A DNA stretch of 64,000 nucleotides from Petrolisthes cinctipes (Eukaryota; Arthropoda; Malacostraca; Decapoda; Porcellanidae), in NCBI GenBank assembly GCA_033782935.1, contig JAWQEG010000470.1, positions 186,001 through 250,000 of the forward strand. Reading direction: 5' to 3'. The translations under genes and the position numbers were made by a program. Of the stretch, positions 39,001 through 51,786 are shown piece after piece. The stretch's first letter is position 1. Each line of letters begins with the position of its first letter. The notes under the pieces were generated by a model. It was not told the DNA's origin. It saw nothing but the letters and a program-made list of their open reading frames with translations, and ran no database searches.

Positions 39001-41439
39001 GTGTTAGAGTATTTTAAAAATATAGGCCCAAAACATACTGAAAATCGATCTTTTAGGTGCCCAAAAGTAGATATGTGCATGCATCTTCTGTACCCGTTTC
39101 TATCTTAAATTGAGGCTCAAAATACCCGAAAATTCGATATTTTGGGGTCCCAGAAGCGATCTGTACATGCCTACTCAGATACAAGCCCAAACCATGCTGA
39201 AAATAGATATTTTAGGTGCCCAAAGTCAATATGTGTATGCATCTTCTCCACCCGTTTATATCCCAAATTAAACCTCTAAACACCCGAAAATTTAATATTT
39301 TTGGGTCCCAGAAGCGATCTGTACATGCCTACTCAGTGCTAGAAAGTTTTCAAAATATAGGCTCAAAACATGCTAAAAATCGATATTTGAAGTGTCGAAA
39401 GTCGATATGTGCAGGCATCTTCAAGACCCGTTTATATCTCAAATTCAGGCTCAAAACCCCCGAAAATTCGGTATTTTTGGGTCCTAGAAGCGATTTCTAC
39501 ATGCCTACTCCTAGTTAAAATGTTTTCAAGATACAGACCCAAAACATGCTGAAAATCGATATTTTAGGTGCCCAAAAGTCGAAATATGCATGTATCTTCA
39601 GTACCCGTTTATATCTCAAATTCAGACTCAAAACATCAGAAAATTCGATATATTCGGGTCCAAGAAGCGATTTGTACATGCCTACTCCGTGTTAGAGTAT
39701 TTTCAAAATAGAGGCCCAAAACATGCTAAAATTCGATATTTTAGGTTCCCAAAGTCAGTATGTGCATGCATCTTCTGTACCCGTTTATATCTCAAATTTG
39801 GGCTCAAAACACTCGAAAATTCGATATTTTTGGGTCCTAGAAGCGATCTGTACATGCCTACTCCTACTTAGAATGTTTTCAAGATACAGACCCAAAACAT
39901 GCTCAAAATCAATATTTTAGGTACCCAAAAGTCGATAATAATGTGCATGCATCTTCATTACCCGTGTATATATCAAATTCAGGCTCAAAACACCCGGAAA
40001 TTCGATATTTTGGGGTCTAAGAAGATATTTCGTGGTCCCAAAAGCGATCTGTACATGCCTACTCAGTGCTAGAATATTTTCAAAATATAGGCTCAAAACA
40101 TGCTAAAAATTGATATTTTAGGTGCCCAAAGTCGATATCTCAAATTCAGGCACAAAACACCCGAAAATTCGATATTTTGGGGTCCCAGAAGCGATCTGTA
40201 CATGCCTACTCAGATACAGGCCCAAAACAGGCTAAAAATCGAAATTTTAAGTGTCCAAAGTCGATATGTGCATGCATTTTCTGTACCCGTTTATATCTCA
40301 AATTCAGGCTCAAAACCTCCGAAAATTCGGTACTTTTGGGTTCTAGAAGCAATCTGTACATGCCTACTCCTAGTTAGAATGTTTTCAAGATACAGACCCA
40401 AAACATGCTCAAAATCGATATTTTAGGTGCCCAAAAGTCGATATGTGCATGCATCTTCAGTACCCGTTTATATCTCAAATTCAGGCTCAAAACACCCGAA
40501 AATTCGATATTTTTGGGTTCAAGAAGCAATCTGTAGATGCCTACTCCGTGTTAGAGTATTTTCAATATACAGGCCCAAAACATGCTGAAAATCGATCTTT
40601 TATGTGCCCGAAAGTCGATATGTGTATGCATCTTCTGCACCCGTTTATATCCCAAATTCAACCTCAAAACATACTAAAATTCGATATTTTTGGGTCCCAG
40701 AAGCGATCTGTACATGCCTACTCAGTGCTAGAATGTTTTCAAAATATAGGCGTAAAACATGCTAAAAATCGATATTTTAAGGGTCCAAAGTCGATATGTG
40801 CATGCATCTTCTGTACCCGTTTATATCTCAAATTCAGGCTCAAAACACCCGAAAATTCGGTATTTTTGGGTCCAAGAAACGATTTGTACATGCCTACTCC
40901 GTGTTAGAGTATTTTCAAAATAGAGGCCCAAAACATGCTAAAAATCGATATTTTAGGTGCCCAAAAGTCTATATGTGCATTCATCTTCTGTACCCGTTTA
41001 TATCTCAAATTCAGGCTCAAAACACCCGAAAATTCGATATTTTTGGGTCCCAGAAGCGATCTGTACATCCCTACTCCTAGTTAGAATGTTTTCAAGATAC
41101 AGACCCAAAACATGCTCAAAATCGATATTTTAGGTGCCCAAAAGTCGATATGTGGATGTATCTTCTGTGCCCGTTTATATCTCAAATTCAGGCTCAAAAC
41201 ACCCGAAAATTCGATATTTTGGGGTCCCAGAAGCAATCTGTACTTGCTTACTCCGTGTTAGAGTATTTTCAAAATACAGGCCCAAAACAAGCCATAAATC
41301 GATATTTTTGGTGAACAAAGTCAATATGTGTATGCATCTTCTGCACCCGTTTATATCCCAAATTCAACCTCAAAACACCCGAAAACTCGATATTTTTGGG
41401 TCCCAGAAGCGAACTGTACATGCCTACTTAGTGCTAGAA
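33020..41439 (+). repeat. Super-repeat copy A (about 8.42 kb)
   Basis: Three stretches of this copy reappear downstream: about 33020-36935 at offset 8418-8419, about 37720-39835 at offset 8937, and about 39835-40430 at offset 9770, continuing to about 40870 at offset 9947. Rare variants shared with copy B include GTCGATAACAATGTGC, GTCGATAATATTGTGC, GTATATATCAAACTCAGG, and a 20-bp internal duplication at 33330-33369. Because the offsets step upward, the copies differ by insertions of whole monomer groups, not by drift in length. Confidence 0.9.
33330..33369 (+). repeat. 20-bp tandem micro-duplication inside half B
   Basis: The start of half B is repeated: ATTTTGGGGTTCAAGAAGCT is followed at once by ATTTTGGGGTCCCAGAAGCG. 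The same structure, sometimes with one extra A, occurs near 37.96, 41.75, 45.86 and 46.90 kb. A degraded form (TAAGAAGATATTTCGTGGTC, or AAGCTATTTCG) is near 40.01 and 49.78 kb. It marks a monomer lineage private to block V. Confidence 0.9.
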
Positions 41440-44400
41440 TGTTTTCAAAATATAGGCTCAAAACATGCTAAAAATCGATATTTTAAGTGTCCAAAGTCGA
41501 TTTGTGCATGCATCTTCTGTACCCGTTTATATCTCAAATTGAGGCTCAAAACCCCCGAAAATTCGGTGTTTTTGGGTCCTAGAAGCAATTTGTTCATGCC
41601 TACTCCTAGTTAGAATGTTTTCAAGATACAGACTCAAAACATGCTCATAATCGATATTTTAGGTGCCCAAAAGTCGATAACAATGTGCATGCATCTTCAT
41701 TACTCGTGTATATATCAAACTCAGGCTCAAAACACCCGGAAATTCGATATTTTGGGGTTCAAGAAGCTATTTTGGGGTCCCAGAAGCGATCTGTACATGC
41801 CTACTCAGTGCTAGAATATATTCAAAATATAGGCCCAAAACATGCTAAAAATCGATATTTTAGGTTCCCAAAGACGATATCTCGAATTCAGGCACAAAAC
41901 ACCCGAAAATTCGATATTTTGGGGTCCCAGATGCGATCTGTACATGTCTACTCCGTGTTAGAGTATTATTAAAATACAGGCCCAAAACATTCTAAAAATC
42001 GATATTTTAAGTGTCCAAAAGTCGATATGTGCATGTATCTTCTGTACCCGTTTATATCTCAAATTCAGGCTCAAAACACCCGAAAATTCGATATTTTGGG
42101 GTCCCAGAAGCGATCTGTACATGCCTACTATGTGTTAGAGTATTTTAAAAATACAGGCCCAAAACATACTGAAAATCGATCTTTTGGGTGCCCAAAAGTA
42201 GATATGTGCATGCATCTTCTGTACCTGTTTCTATCTCAAATTGAGGCTCAAAACACCCGAAAATTCGATATTTTGGGGTCCCAGAAGCGATCTGTACATG
42301 CCTACTCAGATACAAGCCCAAAACATGCTGTAAATAGATATTTTAGGTGCCCAATGTCAATATGTGTATGCATCTTCTTCACCTGTTTATATCCCAAATT
42401 AAACCTCTAAACACCCGAAAATTTGATATTTTTGGGTCCCAGAAGCGATCTGTACATGCCTACTCAGTGCTAGAATGTTTTCAAAATATAGGCTCAAAAC
42501 ATGCTAAAAATCGATATTTGAAGTGTCCAAAGTCGATATGTGCAGGCATCTTCTGTACCCGTTTATATCTCAAATTTAGGCTCAAAACACCCGAAAATTC
42601 GTTTTTTTTGGGTCCTAGAAATGATCTGTACATGCCTACTCCTAGTTAGAATGTTTTCAAGAAACAGACCCAAAACATGATCAAAATCGATATTTTAGGT
42701 GCCCAAACGTCGATAATATTGTGCATGGATCTTTATTACCCGTTTATATATCAAATTCAGGCTCAAAACACCCGAAAATTCTATATTTTGGGGTCCAAGA
42801 AGCGATCTGTACATGCCTACTTCGTGTTAGAGTATTTTTAAAGTACAGGCCCGAAACATGCTAAAAATCGATATTTTAGGTGCCCAAAGTCAATATGTGC
42901 ATGCCTCTTCTGTACCCGTTTATATCTCAAATTCAGGCTCAAAACCCCCGAAAATTCGGTATTTTTGGGTCCTAGAAGCGATTTCTACATGCCTACTCCT
43001 AGTTAAAATGTTTTCAAGATACAGACCCAAAACATGCTGAAAATCGATATTTTAGTTGCCCAAAAGTCGAAATATGCATGTATCTTCAGTACCCGTTTAT
43101 ATCTCAAATTCAGACTCAAAACACCAGAAAATTCGATATATTGGGGTCCAAGAAGCGATTTGTACATGCCTACTCCGTGTTAGAGTATTTTCAAAATAGA
43201 GGCCCAAAACATGCTAAAATTCGATATTTTAGGTGCACAAAGTCAGTATGTGCATGCATCTTCTGTACCCGTTTATATCTCAAATTCAGGCTCAAAACAC
43301 TCGAAAATTCGATATTTTTGGGTCCCAGAAGGGATCTGTACATGCCTACTCCTAGTTAGAATGTTTTCAAGATACAGACCCAAAACATGCTCATAATCGA
43401 TATTTTTGATTCCCAAAAGTCAATATGTGCATGCATCTTCTGTACCCGTTTATATCTCAAATTCTGGCTCAAAACACTCGAAAATTCGATATTTTGGGGT
43501 CCCTGAAGCGATCTGTACATGCCAACTCAGTGCTAGAATATATTCAAAATATAGGTCGAAAATATGCTAAAAATCGATATTTTAGGTGCCCAAAGTCGAT
43601 ATCTTAAATTCAGGCACAAAACACCCGAAAATTCGATATTTTGGGGTCCCAGAAGCGATCTGTACATGCCTACTCCGTGTTAGAGTATTATCAAAATACA
43701 GGCCTAAAACATACTGAAAATCGATCTTTTAGGTGCCCAAAAGTCAATATGTGCATGCATCTTCTGTACCCGTTTATATCTCAAATTCAGGCTCGAAACA
43801 CTCGAAAATTCGATATTTTAGGTTCCAGAAGCGATCTGTACATGCCTACTCACATACAGGCCCAAAACATGCTGAAAATCGATATTTTAGGTGCCCAAAG
43901 TCAATATGTGTATGCATCTTCTGCACCCGTTTATATCCCAAATTCAACCTCAAAAACCCGAAAATTCGATATTTTTGGGTCCCAGAAGAGATCTGTACAT
44001 GCCTACTTAGTGCTAGAATGTTTTCAAAATATAGGCTTAAAGCATGCTAAAAATCGATAATTTAAGTGTCCAAAGTCGATATGTGCATGCATCTTCTGTA
44101 CCCGTTTATATCTCAAATTAATGCTCAAAACACCCGAAAATTCGTATTTTTTGGGTCCTAGAAGCGATCTGTACATGCCTACTCCTGCTTAGAATGTTTT
44201 CAAGATACAGACTCAAAACATGCTCAAAATCAATATTTTAGGTACCCAAAAGTCGATAATAATGTGCATGCATCTTCATTACCCGTGTATATATCAAATT
44301 CAGGCTCAAAACACCCGGAAATTCGATATTTTGGGGTCCCAGAAGAGATCTGTACATGCCTACTCAGTGCTAGAATATTTTCAAAGTATAGGCTCAAAAC

Positions 44401-47400
44401 ATGCTAAAAATTGATATTTTAGGTGCCCAAAGTCGATATCTCAAATTCAGGCACAAAACACCCGAATATTCTATACTTTGGGGTCCCAGAAGCGATCTGT
44501 ACATGCCTACTCAGATACAGGCCCAAAACAGGCTTAAAATCGATATTTTAGGAGCCCAAAGTCAATATGTGTATGCATCTTCTCCACCCGTTTATATCCC
44601 AAATTAAACCTCTAAACACCCGAAACTTTGATATTTTTGGGTCCCAGAAGCGATCTGTACATGCCTACTCAGTGCTTGAATGTTTTCAAAATATAGGCTC
44701 AAATCATGCTAAAAATCGATATTTTAGGTGCCCAAAGTCAATATGTGCATGCATCTTCTGTACCCGTTTATATCTCAAATTAAGGATTAAAACACCGGAA
44801 AATTCGATATTTTGGGGTCCCAGAAGCGATCTGTACATGCCTACTCAGATACAAGTCCAAAACATGCTGAAAATTGATATTTTAGGTGCCCAAAGTCAAT
44901 ATGTGTATGCATCTTCTCCACCCGTTTATATCCCAAATTAAACCTCTAAACACCCGAAAATTTGATATTTTTGGGTCCCAGAAGCGATCTGTACATGCCT
45001 ACTCAGTGCTAGAATGTTTTCAAAATATAGGCTCAAAACATGCTAAAAATCGATATTTGAAGTGTCCAAAGTCGATATGTGCAGGCATCTTCTGTACCCG
45101 TTTATATCTCAAATTTAGGCTCAAAACACCCGAAAATTCGTTTTTTTTGGGTCCTAGAAACGATCTGTACATGCCTACTCCTAGTTAGAATGTTTTCAAG
45201 AAACAGACCCAAAACATGCTCAAAATCGATATTTTAGGTGCCCAAACGTCGATAATATTGTGCATGGATCTTCATTACCCGTTTATATATCAAATTCAGG
45301 CTCAAAACACCCGAAAATTCTATATTTTGGGGTCCAAGAAGCGATCTGTACATGCCTACTCCGTGTTAGAGTATTTTCAAAATAGAGGCCCAAAACATGC
45401 TAAAATTCGATATTTTAGGTTCCCAAAGTCAGTATGTGCATGCATCTTCTGTACCCGTTTATATCTCAAATTCGGGCTCAAAACACTCGAAAATTCGATA
45501 TTTTTGGGTCCCAGAAGGGATCTGTACATGCCTACTCCTAGTTAGAATGTTTTCAAGATACAGACCCAAAACATGCTCATAATCGATATTTTAGATTCCC
45601 AAAAGTCAATATGTGCATGCATCTTCTGTACCCGTTTATATCTCAAATTGTGGCTCAAAACCCCCGAAAATTCGGTGTTTTTGGGTCCTAGAAGCAATTT
45701 GTACATGCCTACTCCTAGTTAGAATGTTTTCAAGATACAGACCCAAAACATGCTCATAATCGATATTTTAGGTGCCCAAAAGTCGATAACAATGTGCATG
45801 AATCTTCATTACTCGTGTATATATCAAACTCAGGCTCAAAACACCCGGAAATTCGATATTTTGGGGTCCAAGAAAGCTATTTTGGGGTCCCAGAAGCGAT
45901 CGGTACATGCCTACTCATTGCTAGAATATATTCAAAATATAGGCCCAAAACATGCTAAAAATCGATATTTTAGGTTCCCAAAGACGATATCTCAAATTCA
46001 GGCACAAAACACCCGAAAATTCGATATTTTGGGGTCCCAGAGGCAATCTGTACATGCCTACTCAGTGCAAGAATGTTTTCAAAATATAGGCTCAAAACAT
46101 TCTAAAAATCGATATTTTAAGTGTCCAAAAGTCGATATGTGCATGTATCTTCTGTACCCGTTTATATCTCAAATTCAGGCTCAAAACACCCGAAAATTCG
46201 ATATTTTGGGGTCCCAGAAGCGATCTGTACATGCCTACTATGTGTTAGAGTATTTTAAAAATACAGGCCCAAAACATACTGAAAATCGATCTTTTAGGTG
46301 CCCAAAAGTAGATATGTGCATGCATCTTCTGTACCTGTTTCTATCTCAAATTGAGGCTCAAAACACCCGAAAATTCGATATTTTGGGGTCCCAGAAGCGA
46401 TCTGTACATGCCTACTCAGATACAAGCCCAAAACATGCTGAAAATAGATATTTTAGGTGCCCAAAGTCAATATGTGTATGCATCTTCTTCACCTGTTTAT
46501 ATCCCAAATTAAACCTCTAAACACCCGAAAATTTGATATTTTTGGGTCCCAGAAGCGATCTGTACATGCCTACTCAGTGCTAGAATGTTTTCAAAATATA
46601 GGCTCAAAACATGCTAAAAATCGATATTTGAAGTGTCCAAAGTCGATATGTGCAGGCATCTTCTGTACCCGTTTATATCTCAAATTGAGGCTCAAAACCC
46701 CCGAAAATTCGGTATTTTTGGGTCCTAGAAGCGATTTCTACATGCCTACTCCTAGTTAAAATGGATTCAAGATACAGATCCAAAACATGCTCATAATCGA
46801 TATTTTAGGTGCACAAAAGTCGATAACTATGTGCATGCATCTTCATTACTCGTGTATATATCAAACTCAGGCTCAAAACACCCGAAAATTCGATATTTTG
46901 GGGTCCAAGAAAGCTATTTTGGGGTCCCAGAAGCGATCGGTACATGCCTACTCAGTGCTAGAATATATTCAATATATAGGCCCAAAACATGCTAAAAATC
47001 GATATTTTAGGTTCCCAAAGACGAAATCTCAAATTCAGGCACAAAACACCCGAAAATTCGATATTTTGGGGTCCCAGATGCGATCTGTACATGCCTACTC
47101 CGTGTTAGAGTATTTTCAAAATACAGGCCCAAAACATACTGAAAATCGATCTTTTAGGTGCCCAAAAGTCGATATGTGCATGCATATTCTGTACTCGTTT
47201 ATATCTCAAATTCAGGCTCAAAACACCCGAAATTTCGAGATTTTAGGTTCCAGAAGCGATCTGTACATGCCTATTCACATACAGGCCCAAAACATGCTGA
47301 AAATCGATATTTTAGGTGCCCAAAGTCAATATGTGTATTTATCTTCTGCACCCGTTTATATCTCAAATTCAGGCTCAAAACACCCTAAAATTTGGTATTT

Positions 47401-50004
47401 TTGGGTCCCAGAAGCGATCAGTACATGCCTACTCAGTGCTAGAATGTTTTCAAAATAAAGGCTCAAAACAAGCTACAAATCGATATTTTAAGTGTCCAAA
47501 GTCGATATGTGCATGCATCTTCTGTACCCGTTTATATCTCAAATTCAGGCTCAAAACACCCGAAAATTTGGTATTTTTTGGTCCCAGAAGCGATCTGTAG
47601 ATGCCTACTCCGTGTTAGAGTATTATTAAAATACAGGCCCAAAACATACTGAAAATCGATCTTTTAGGTGCCCAAAAGTCTATATGTGCATGCATCTTCT
47701 GTACCCGTTTATATCTCAAATTCAGGCTCAAAACGCCCGAAAATTCGATATTTTGGGGTCCCAGAAGCGATCTGTACATGCCTACTGAGTGCTAGAATAT
47801 TTTCGAAATATATAGGCCCAAAACATGCTAAAAATAAAAATATTAGGTGCCCAAAGTCGATATCTCAAATTCATGCACAAAACACCCGAAAATTCGATAT
47901 TTTGGGGTCCCAGAAGCGATCTGTACATGCCTACTATGTGTTAGAGTATTTTAAAAATATAGGCCCAAAACATACTGAAAATCGATCTTTTAGGTGCCCA
48001 AAAGTAGATATGTGCATGCATCTTCTGTACCTGTTTCTATCTCAAACTGAGGCTCAAAATACCCGAAAATTCGATATTTTGGGGTCCCAGAAGCGATCTG
48101 TACATGCCTACTCAGATACAAGCCCAAACCATGCTGAAAATAGATATTTTAGGTGCCCAAAGTCAATATGTGTATGCATCTTCTCCACCCGTTTATATCC
48201 CAAATTAAACCTCTAAACACCCGAAGATTTGATATTTTTGGGTCCCAGAAGCGATCTGTACATGCCTACTCAGTGCTAGAAAGTTTTCAAAATATAGGCT
48301 CAAAACATGCTAAAAATCGATATTTGAAGTGTCCAAAGTCGATATGTGCAGGCATCTTCAAGACCCGTTTATATCTCAAATTCAGGCTCAAAACCCCCGA
48401 AAATTCGGTATTTTTGGGTCCTAGAAGCGATTTCTACATGCCTACTCCTAGTTAAAATGTTTTCAAGATACAGACCCAAAACATGCTGAAAATCGATATT
48501 TTAGATGCCCAAAAGTCGAAATATGCATGTATCTTCAGTACCCGTTTATATCTCAAATTCAGACTCAAAACATCAGAAAATTCGATATATTCGGGTTCAA
48601 GAAGCGATTTGTACATGCCTACTCCGTGTTAGAGTATTTTCAAAATAGAGGCCCAAAACATGCTAAAATTCGATATTTTAGGTTCCCAAAGTCAGTATGT
48701 GCATACATCTTCTGTACCCGTTTATATCTCAAATTCGGGCTCAAAACACTCGAAAATTCGATATTTTTGGGTCCCAGAAGGGATCTGTACATGCCTACTC
48801 CTAGTTAGAATGTTTTCAAGATACAGACCCAAAACATGCTCATAATCGATATTTTAGATTCCCAAAAGTCAATATGTGCATGCATCTTCTGTACCCGTTT
48901 ATATCTCAAATTCTGGCTCAAAACACTCGAAAATTCGATATTTTGGGGTCCCAGAAGTGATCTGTACATGCCAACTCAGTGCTAGAATATATTCAAAATA
49001 TAGGTCGAAAATATGCTAAAAATCGATATTTTAGGTGCCAAAGTCGATATCTTAAATTCAGGCACAAAACACACGAAAATTCGATATTTTGGGGTCCCAG
49101 AGGCGATCTGTACATGCCTACTCCGTGTTAGAGTATTATCAAAATACAGGCCTAAAACATACTGAAAATCGATCTTTTAGGTGCCCAAAAGTCGATATGT
49201 GCATGCATCTTCTGTACCCGTTTATATCTCAAATTCAGGCTCAAAACACTCGAAAAATCGATATTTTAGGATCCAGAAGTGATCTGTACATGCCTACTCA
49301 CATACAGGCCCTAAACATGCTGAAAATCAATATTTTAGGTGCCCAAAGTCAATATGTGTATGCATCTTCTGCACCCGTTTATATCCCAAATTCAACCTCA
49401 AAACACCCGAAAATTCGATATTTTTGGGTCCAAGAAGAGATCTGTACATGCCTACTCAGTGCTTGAATGTTTTCAAAATAAAGGCTTAAAACATGCTAAA
49501 AATCGATATTTTAAGTGTCCAAAGTCGATATGTGCATGCATCTTCTGTACCCGTTTATATCTCAAATTAATGCTCAAAACACCCGAAAATTCGTATTTTT
49601 TGGGTCCTAGAAGCGATCTGTACATGCCTACTCCTGCTTAGAATGTTTTCAAGATACAGACTCAAAACATGCTCAAAATCAATATTTTAGGTACCCAAAA
49701 GTCGATAATAATGTTCATGCATCTTCATTACCCGTGTATATATCAAATTCAGGCTCAAAACACCCGGAAATTCGATATTTTGGGGTCTAAGAAGCTATTT
49801 CGTGGTCCCAAAAGCGATCTGTACATGCCTACTCAGTGCTAGAATATTTTCAAAATATAGGCTCAAAACATGCTAAAAATTGATATTTTAGGTGCCCAAA
49901 GTCGATATCTCAAATTCAGGCACAAAACACCCGAAAATTCGATATTTTGGGGTCCCAGAAGCGATCTGTACATGCCTACTCAGATACAGGCCCAAAACAG
50001 GCTA

Positions 50005-50180
50005 AAAATCGAAATTTTAAGTGTCCAAAGTCGATATGTGCATGCATTTTCTGTACCCGTTTATATCTCATATTCAGGCTCAAAACCTCCGAAAATTCGG
50101 TACTTTTGGGTTCTAGAAGCAATCTGTACATACCTACTCCTAGTTAGAATGTTTTCAAGATACAGACCCAAAACATGCTC
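50005..50180 (+). repeat. Monomer duplicated in copy B, unit 1 (176 bp)
   Basis: This monomer carries the rare half B ACCTCCGAAAATTCGGTACT and GGGTTCTAGAAGCAATC. Copy A holds this monomer once (near 40.23-40.41 kb). Confidence 0.88.
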
Positions 50181-50357
50181 AAAATCGATATTTTAGGTGC
50201 CCAAAAGTCAATATGTGCATGCATCTTCAGTACCCGTTTATATCTCAAATTCAGGCTCAAAACCTCCGAAAATTCGGTACTTTTGGGTTCTAGAAGCAAT
50301 CTGTACATGCCTACTCCTAGTTAGAATGTTTTCAAGATACAGACCCAAAACATGCTC
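50181..50357 (+). repeat. Monomer duplicated in copy B, unit 2 (177 bp)
   Basis: An extra monomer with the same rare half B as the unit before it. It explains why the offset between copies A and B changes from 9770 to 9947, exactly 177 bases, at this point. Confidence 0.88.
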
Positions 50358-51080
50358 AAAATCGATATTTTAGGTGCCCAAAAGTCGATATGTGCATGCA
50401 TCTTCAGTACCCGTTTATATCTCAAATTCAGGCTCAAAACACCCGAAAATTCGATATTTTTGGGTTCAAGAAGCAATCTGTAGATGCCTACTCCGTGTTA
50501 GAGTATTTTCAATATACAGGCCCAAAACATGCTGAAAATCGATCTTTTAGGTGCCCAAAAGTCGATATGTGTATGCATCTTCTGCACCCGTTTATATCCC
50601 AAATTCAACCTCAAAACATACTAAAATTCGATATTTTTGGGTCCCAGAAGCGATCTGTACATGCCTACTCAGTGCTAGAATGTTTTTAAAATATAGGCGT
50701 AAAACATGCTAAAAATCGATATTTTAAGGGTCCAAAGTCGATATGTGCATGCATCTTCTGTACCCGTTTATATCTCAAATTCAGGCTCAAAACACCCGAA
50801 AATTCGGTATTTTTGGGTCCTAGAAGCGATCTGTACATGCCTACTCCAAGTAAGAATGTTTTCAAGATACAGACCCAAAACATGCTCAAAATCGATATTT
50901 TAGGTGCCCAAAAGTCGACGTGTGAATGCATCTTTAGTACCCGTTTATATCTCAAATTCAGGCTCAAAACACCCGAAAATTCGATATTTTGGGGTCCCAG
51001 AAGCGGTCTGTACATGCCTACTCAGTGCTAGAATTTTTTCAAAATATAGGCTCAAAACATGCTATAAATCGATATTTTAA

Positions 51081-51097
51081 TAAGGGGACACCACACT
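51081..51097 (+). repeat. Left terminal inverted repeat, copy 1
   Basis: TAAGGGGACACCACACT, 17 bases, perfectly complementary to the right end at 51770-51786. Confidence 0.93.
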
Positions 51098-51132
51098 CCA
51101 ACACCCTATCTGCGCTCCTGTTAATTTTAGAA

Positions 51133-51147
51133 GCAAAAGCTTTTTGC
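51133..51147. other. Near-perfect palindrome inside the insertion
   Basis: GCAAAAGCTTTTTGC, with a perfect ten-base core AAAAGCTTTT. It lies about 50 bases from the left end and is present unchanged in the second copy at 60289-60303. It could be a subterminal transposase-binding or hairpin site, but nothing in the sequence proves a role. Confidence 0.5.
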
Positions 51148-51769
51148 CATCGTAATTCTCGTTTGGTTTTACATATACTGACCAATTTTCATTACAATCG
51201 AGCAACAAATAATATTTTTCCCAACACTTTTAAAATTATTTTGTAAAAAATTAACAAAAAAAAAACTATGTGTCAGAATTGCATAAGATTTATGTGGACT
51301 ATCCTCTGATATATAGCAACACTGCTCCAGAGCGAAAATTCCATTATCACTGCTATAAATGGGAAAATTCCTCGCCTGAAATTGTTGAAATTTTTTTTCG
51401 TGAGAAACGTTTGGGAAAAAATTCGCCAAAACAAAAATAATCCTTTTAGATCGAAATCCAAACTGCAAACTGTGCTCATATATACGTATAACACGTGTGA
51501 ATCATATTCATTGATAAAACGTCAATACCCTTCGTGTTGTTTGCTTTTTTAGTGGAGAAATTTGAAAAAAAATACAAAAAAATCACTTTGAAACTAAAAT
51601 CACTAGGAAATGCTTCAGTTAGTGCTCTAAACTTCCATTCTCTTCGGCATGGCCTAGACTATAGAGCATGGAAAAGTGGCTGTATATAGGGGTAACTATT
51701 GATTTTTGGTGATTATTTTAATGCGAATTTTTTTTTAGTTTCTGCTTCTCGTTTTTTATGACGTAAGGT

Positions 51770-51786
51770 AGTGTGGTGTCCCCTTA
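51770..51786 (-). repeat. Right terminal inverted repeat, copy 1
   Basis: AGTGTGGTGTCCCCTTA, the inverse complement of the left end. It is followed directly by satellite reading GGTGTCC, so a seven-base GGTGTCC string occurs both inside the terminal repeat and in the adjoining satellite. Confidence 0.93.

Larger units (their letters stand above)
41440..50870 (+). repeat. Super-repeat copy B (about 9.4 kb, expanded)
   Basis: The second copy follows copy A directly. Relative to A it holds extra material near 45.35-46.66 kb and near 48.77-49.60 kb. The latter is a further copy of a segment seen at 34.92-35.76 and 43.33-44.18 kb, so it was inserted by exchange within the array. One extra monomer is present at 50.2 kb. 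Most shared stretches differ by scattered single bases only. Confidence 0.88.
1..51080 (+). repeat. Satellite array, 176/177-bp monomer family (left part)
   Basis: The whole stretch is head-to-tail copies of one AT-rich monomer, always in the same orientation. Each monomer begins at an ATCGATATTTTA box, passes TGCATGCATC and ACCCGTTTATATC, and reaches a second box TTCGATATTTTG about 88 bases later; it then runs through TGTACATGCC and ends at CAAAACATGCT. Neighbouring monomers differ at scattered positions and fall into recurring sequence types, which are arranged in higher-order repeats described separately. I found no gene, RNA gene or foreign insertion in it. Open frames of up to 256 codons on the + strand run across monomers in more than one register and are not coding evidence. 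No monomer is inverted. The family is not one I recognise by name. The array is open at the left edge of the window, so its true length is unknown. Confidence 0.98.
51081..51786. mobile_element. MITE-like non-autonomous DNA transposon, copy 1 (706 bp)
   Basis: A 706-bp segment with no satellite similarity interrupts a monomer 16 bases after its start. It begins TAAGGGGACACCACACT and ends with the exact inverse complement over 17 bases. Further in, AGAAGCAAAAGC on the left and the complement of GTTTCTGCTTCT on the right suggest a longer degenerate inverted repeat. The interior is AT-rich with A and T runs; overlapping minus-strand open frames of 99 and 73 codons resemble no transposase I know and lack any recognisable catalytic motif. 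If TA is taken as the duplicated target, the right junction restores the satellite exactly but three bases (ATA) are left over on the left, so the target duplication and superfamily are unresolved. A Tc1/mariner-type TA element is possible but unproven. Confidence 0.85.

Noticed and set aside
45750..46520. 256-codon open frame (and dozens of others of 60-233 codons) as genes
   Set aside because: They are readings of satellite monomers in several overlapping registers, start and stop at arbitrary points in the repeat, and show substitutions at all codon positions. No domain is recognisable.
33020..50870. Inverted or hairpin-forming large repeats in the array
   Set aside because: All monomers examined run in the same direction; only direct repeats were found outside the ends of the insertion.
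51169..51494. Minus-strand open frames of 99 and 73 codons in the insertion as a transposase remnant or small gene
   Set aside because: They overlap in different frames, have no recognisable motif, and are kept in the second copy only because the two copies are nearly identical overall.
51081..51786. piggyBac-type element because TTAA-like bases lie at the left junction
   Set aside because: TTAA precedes the left end only; the right flank reads TTAGG, so a TTAA duplication is not present.
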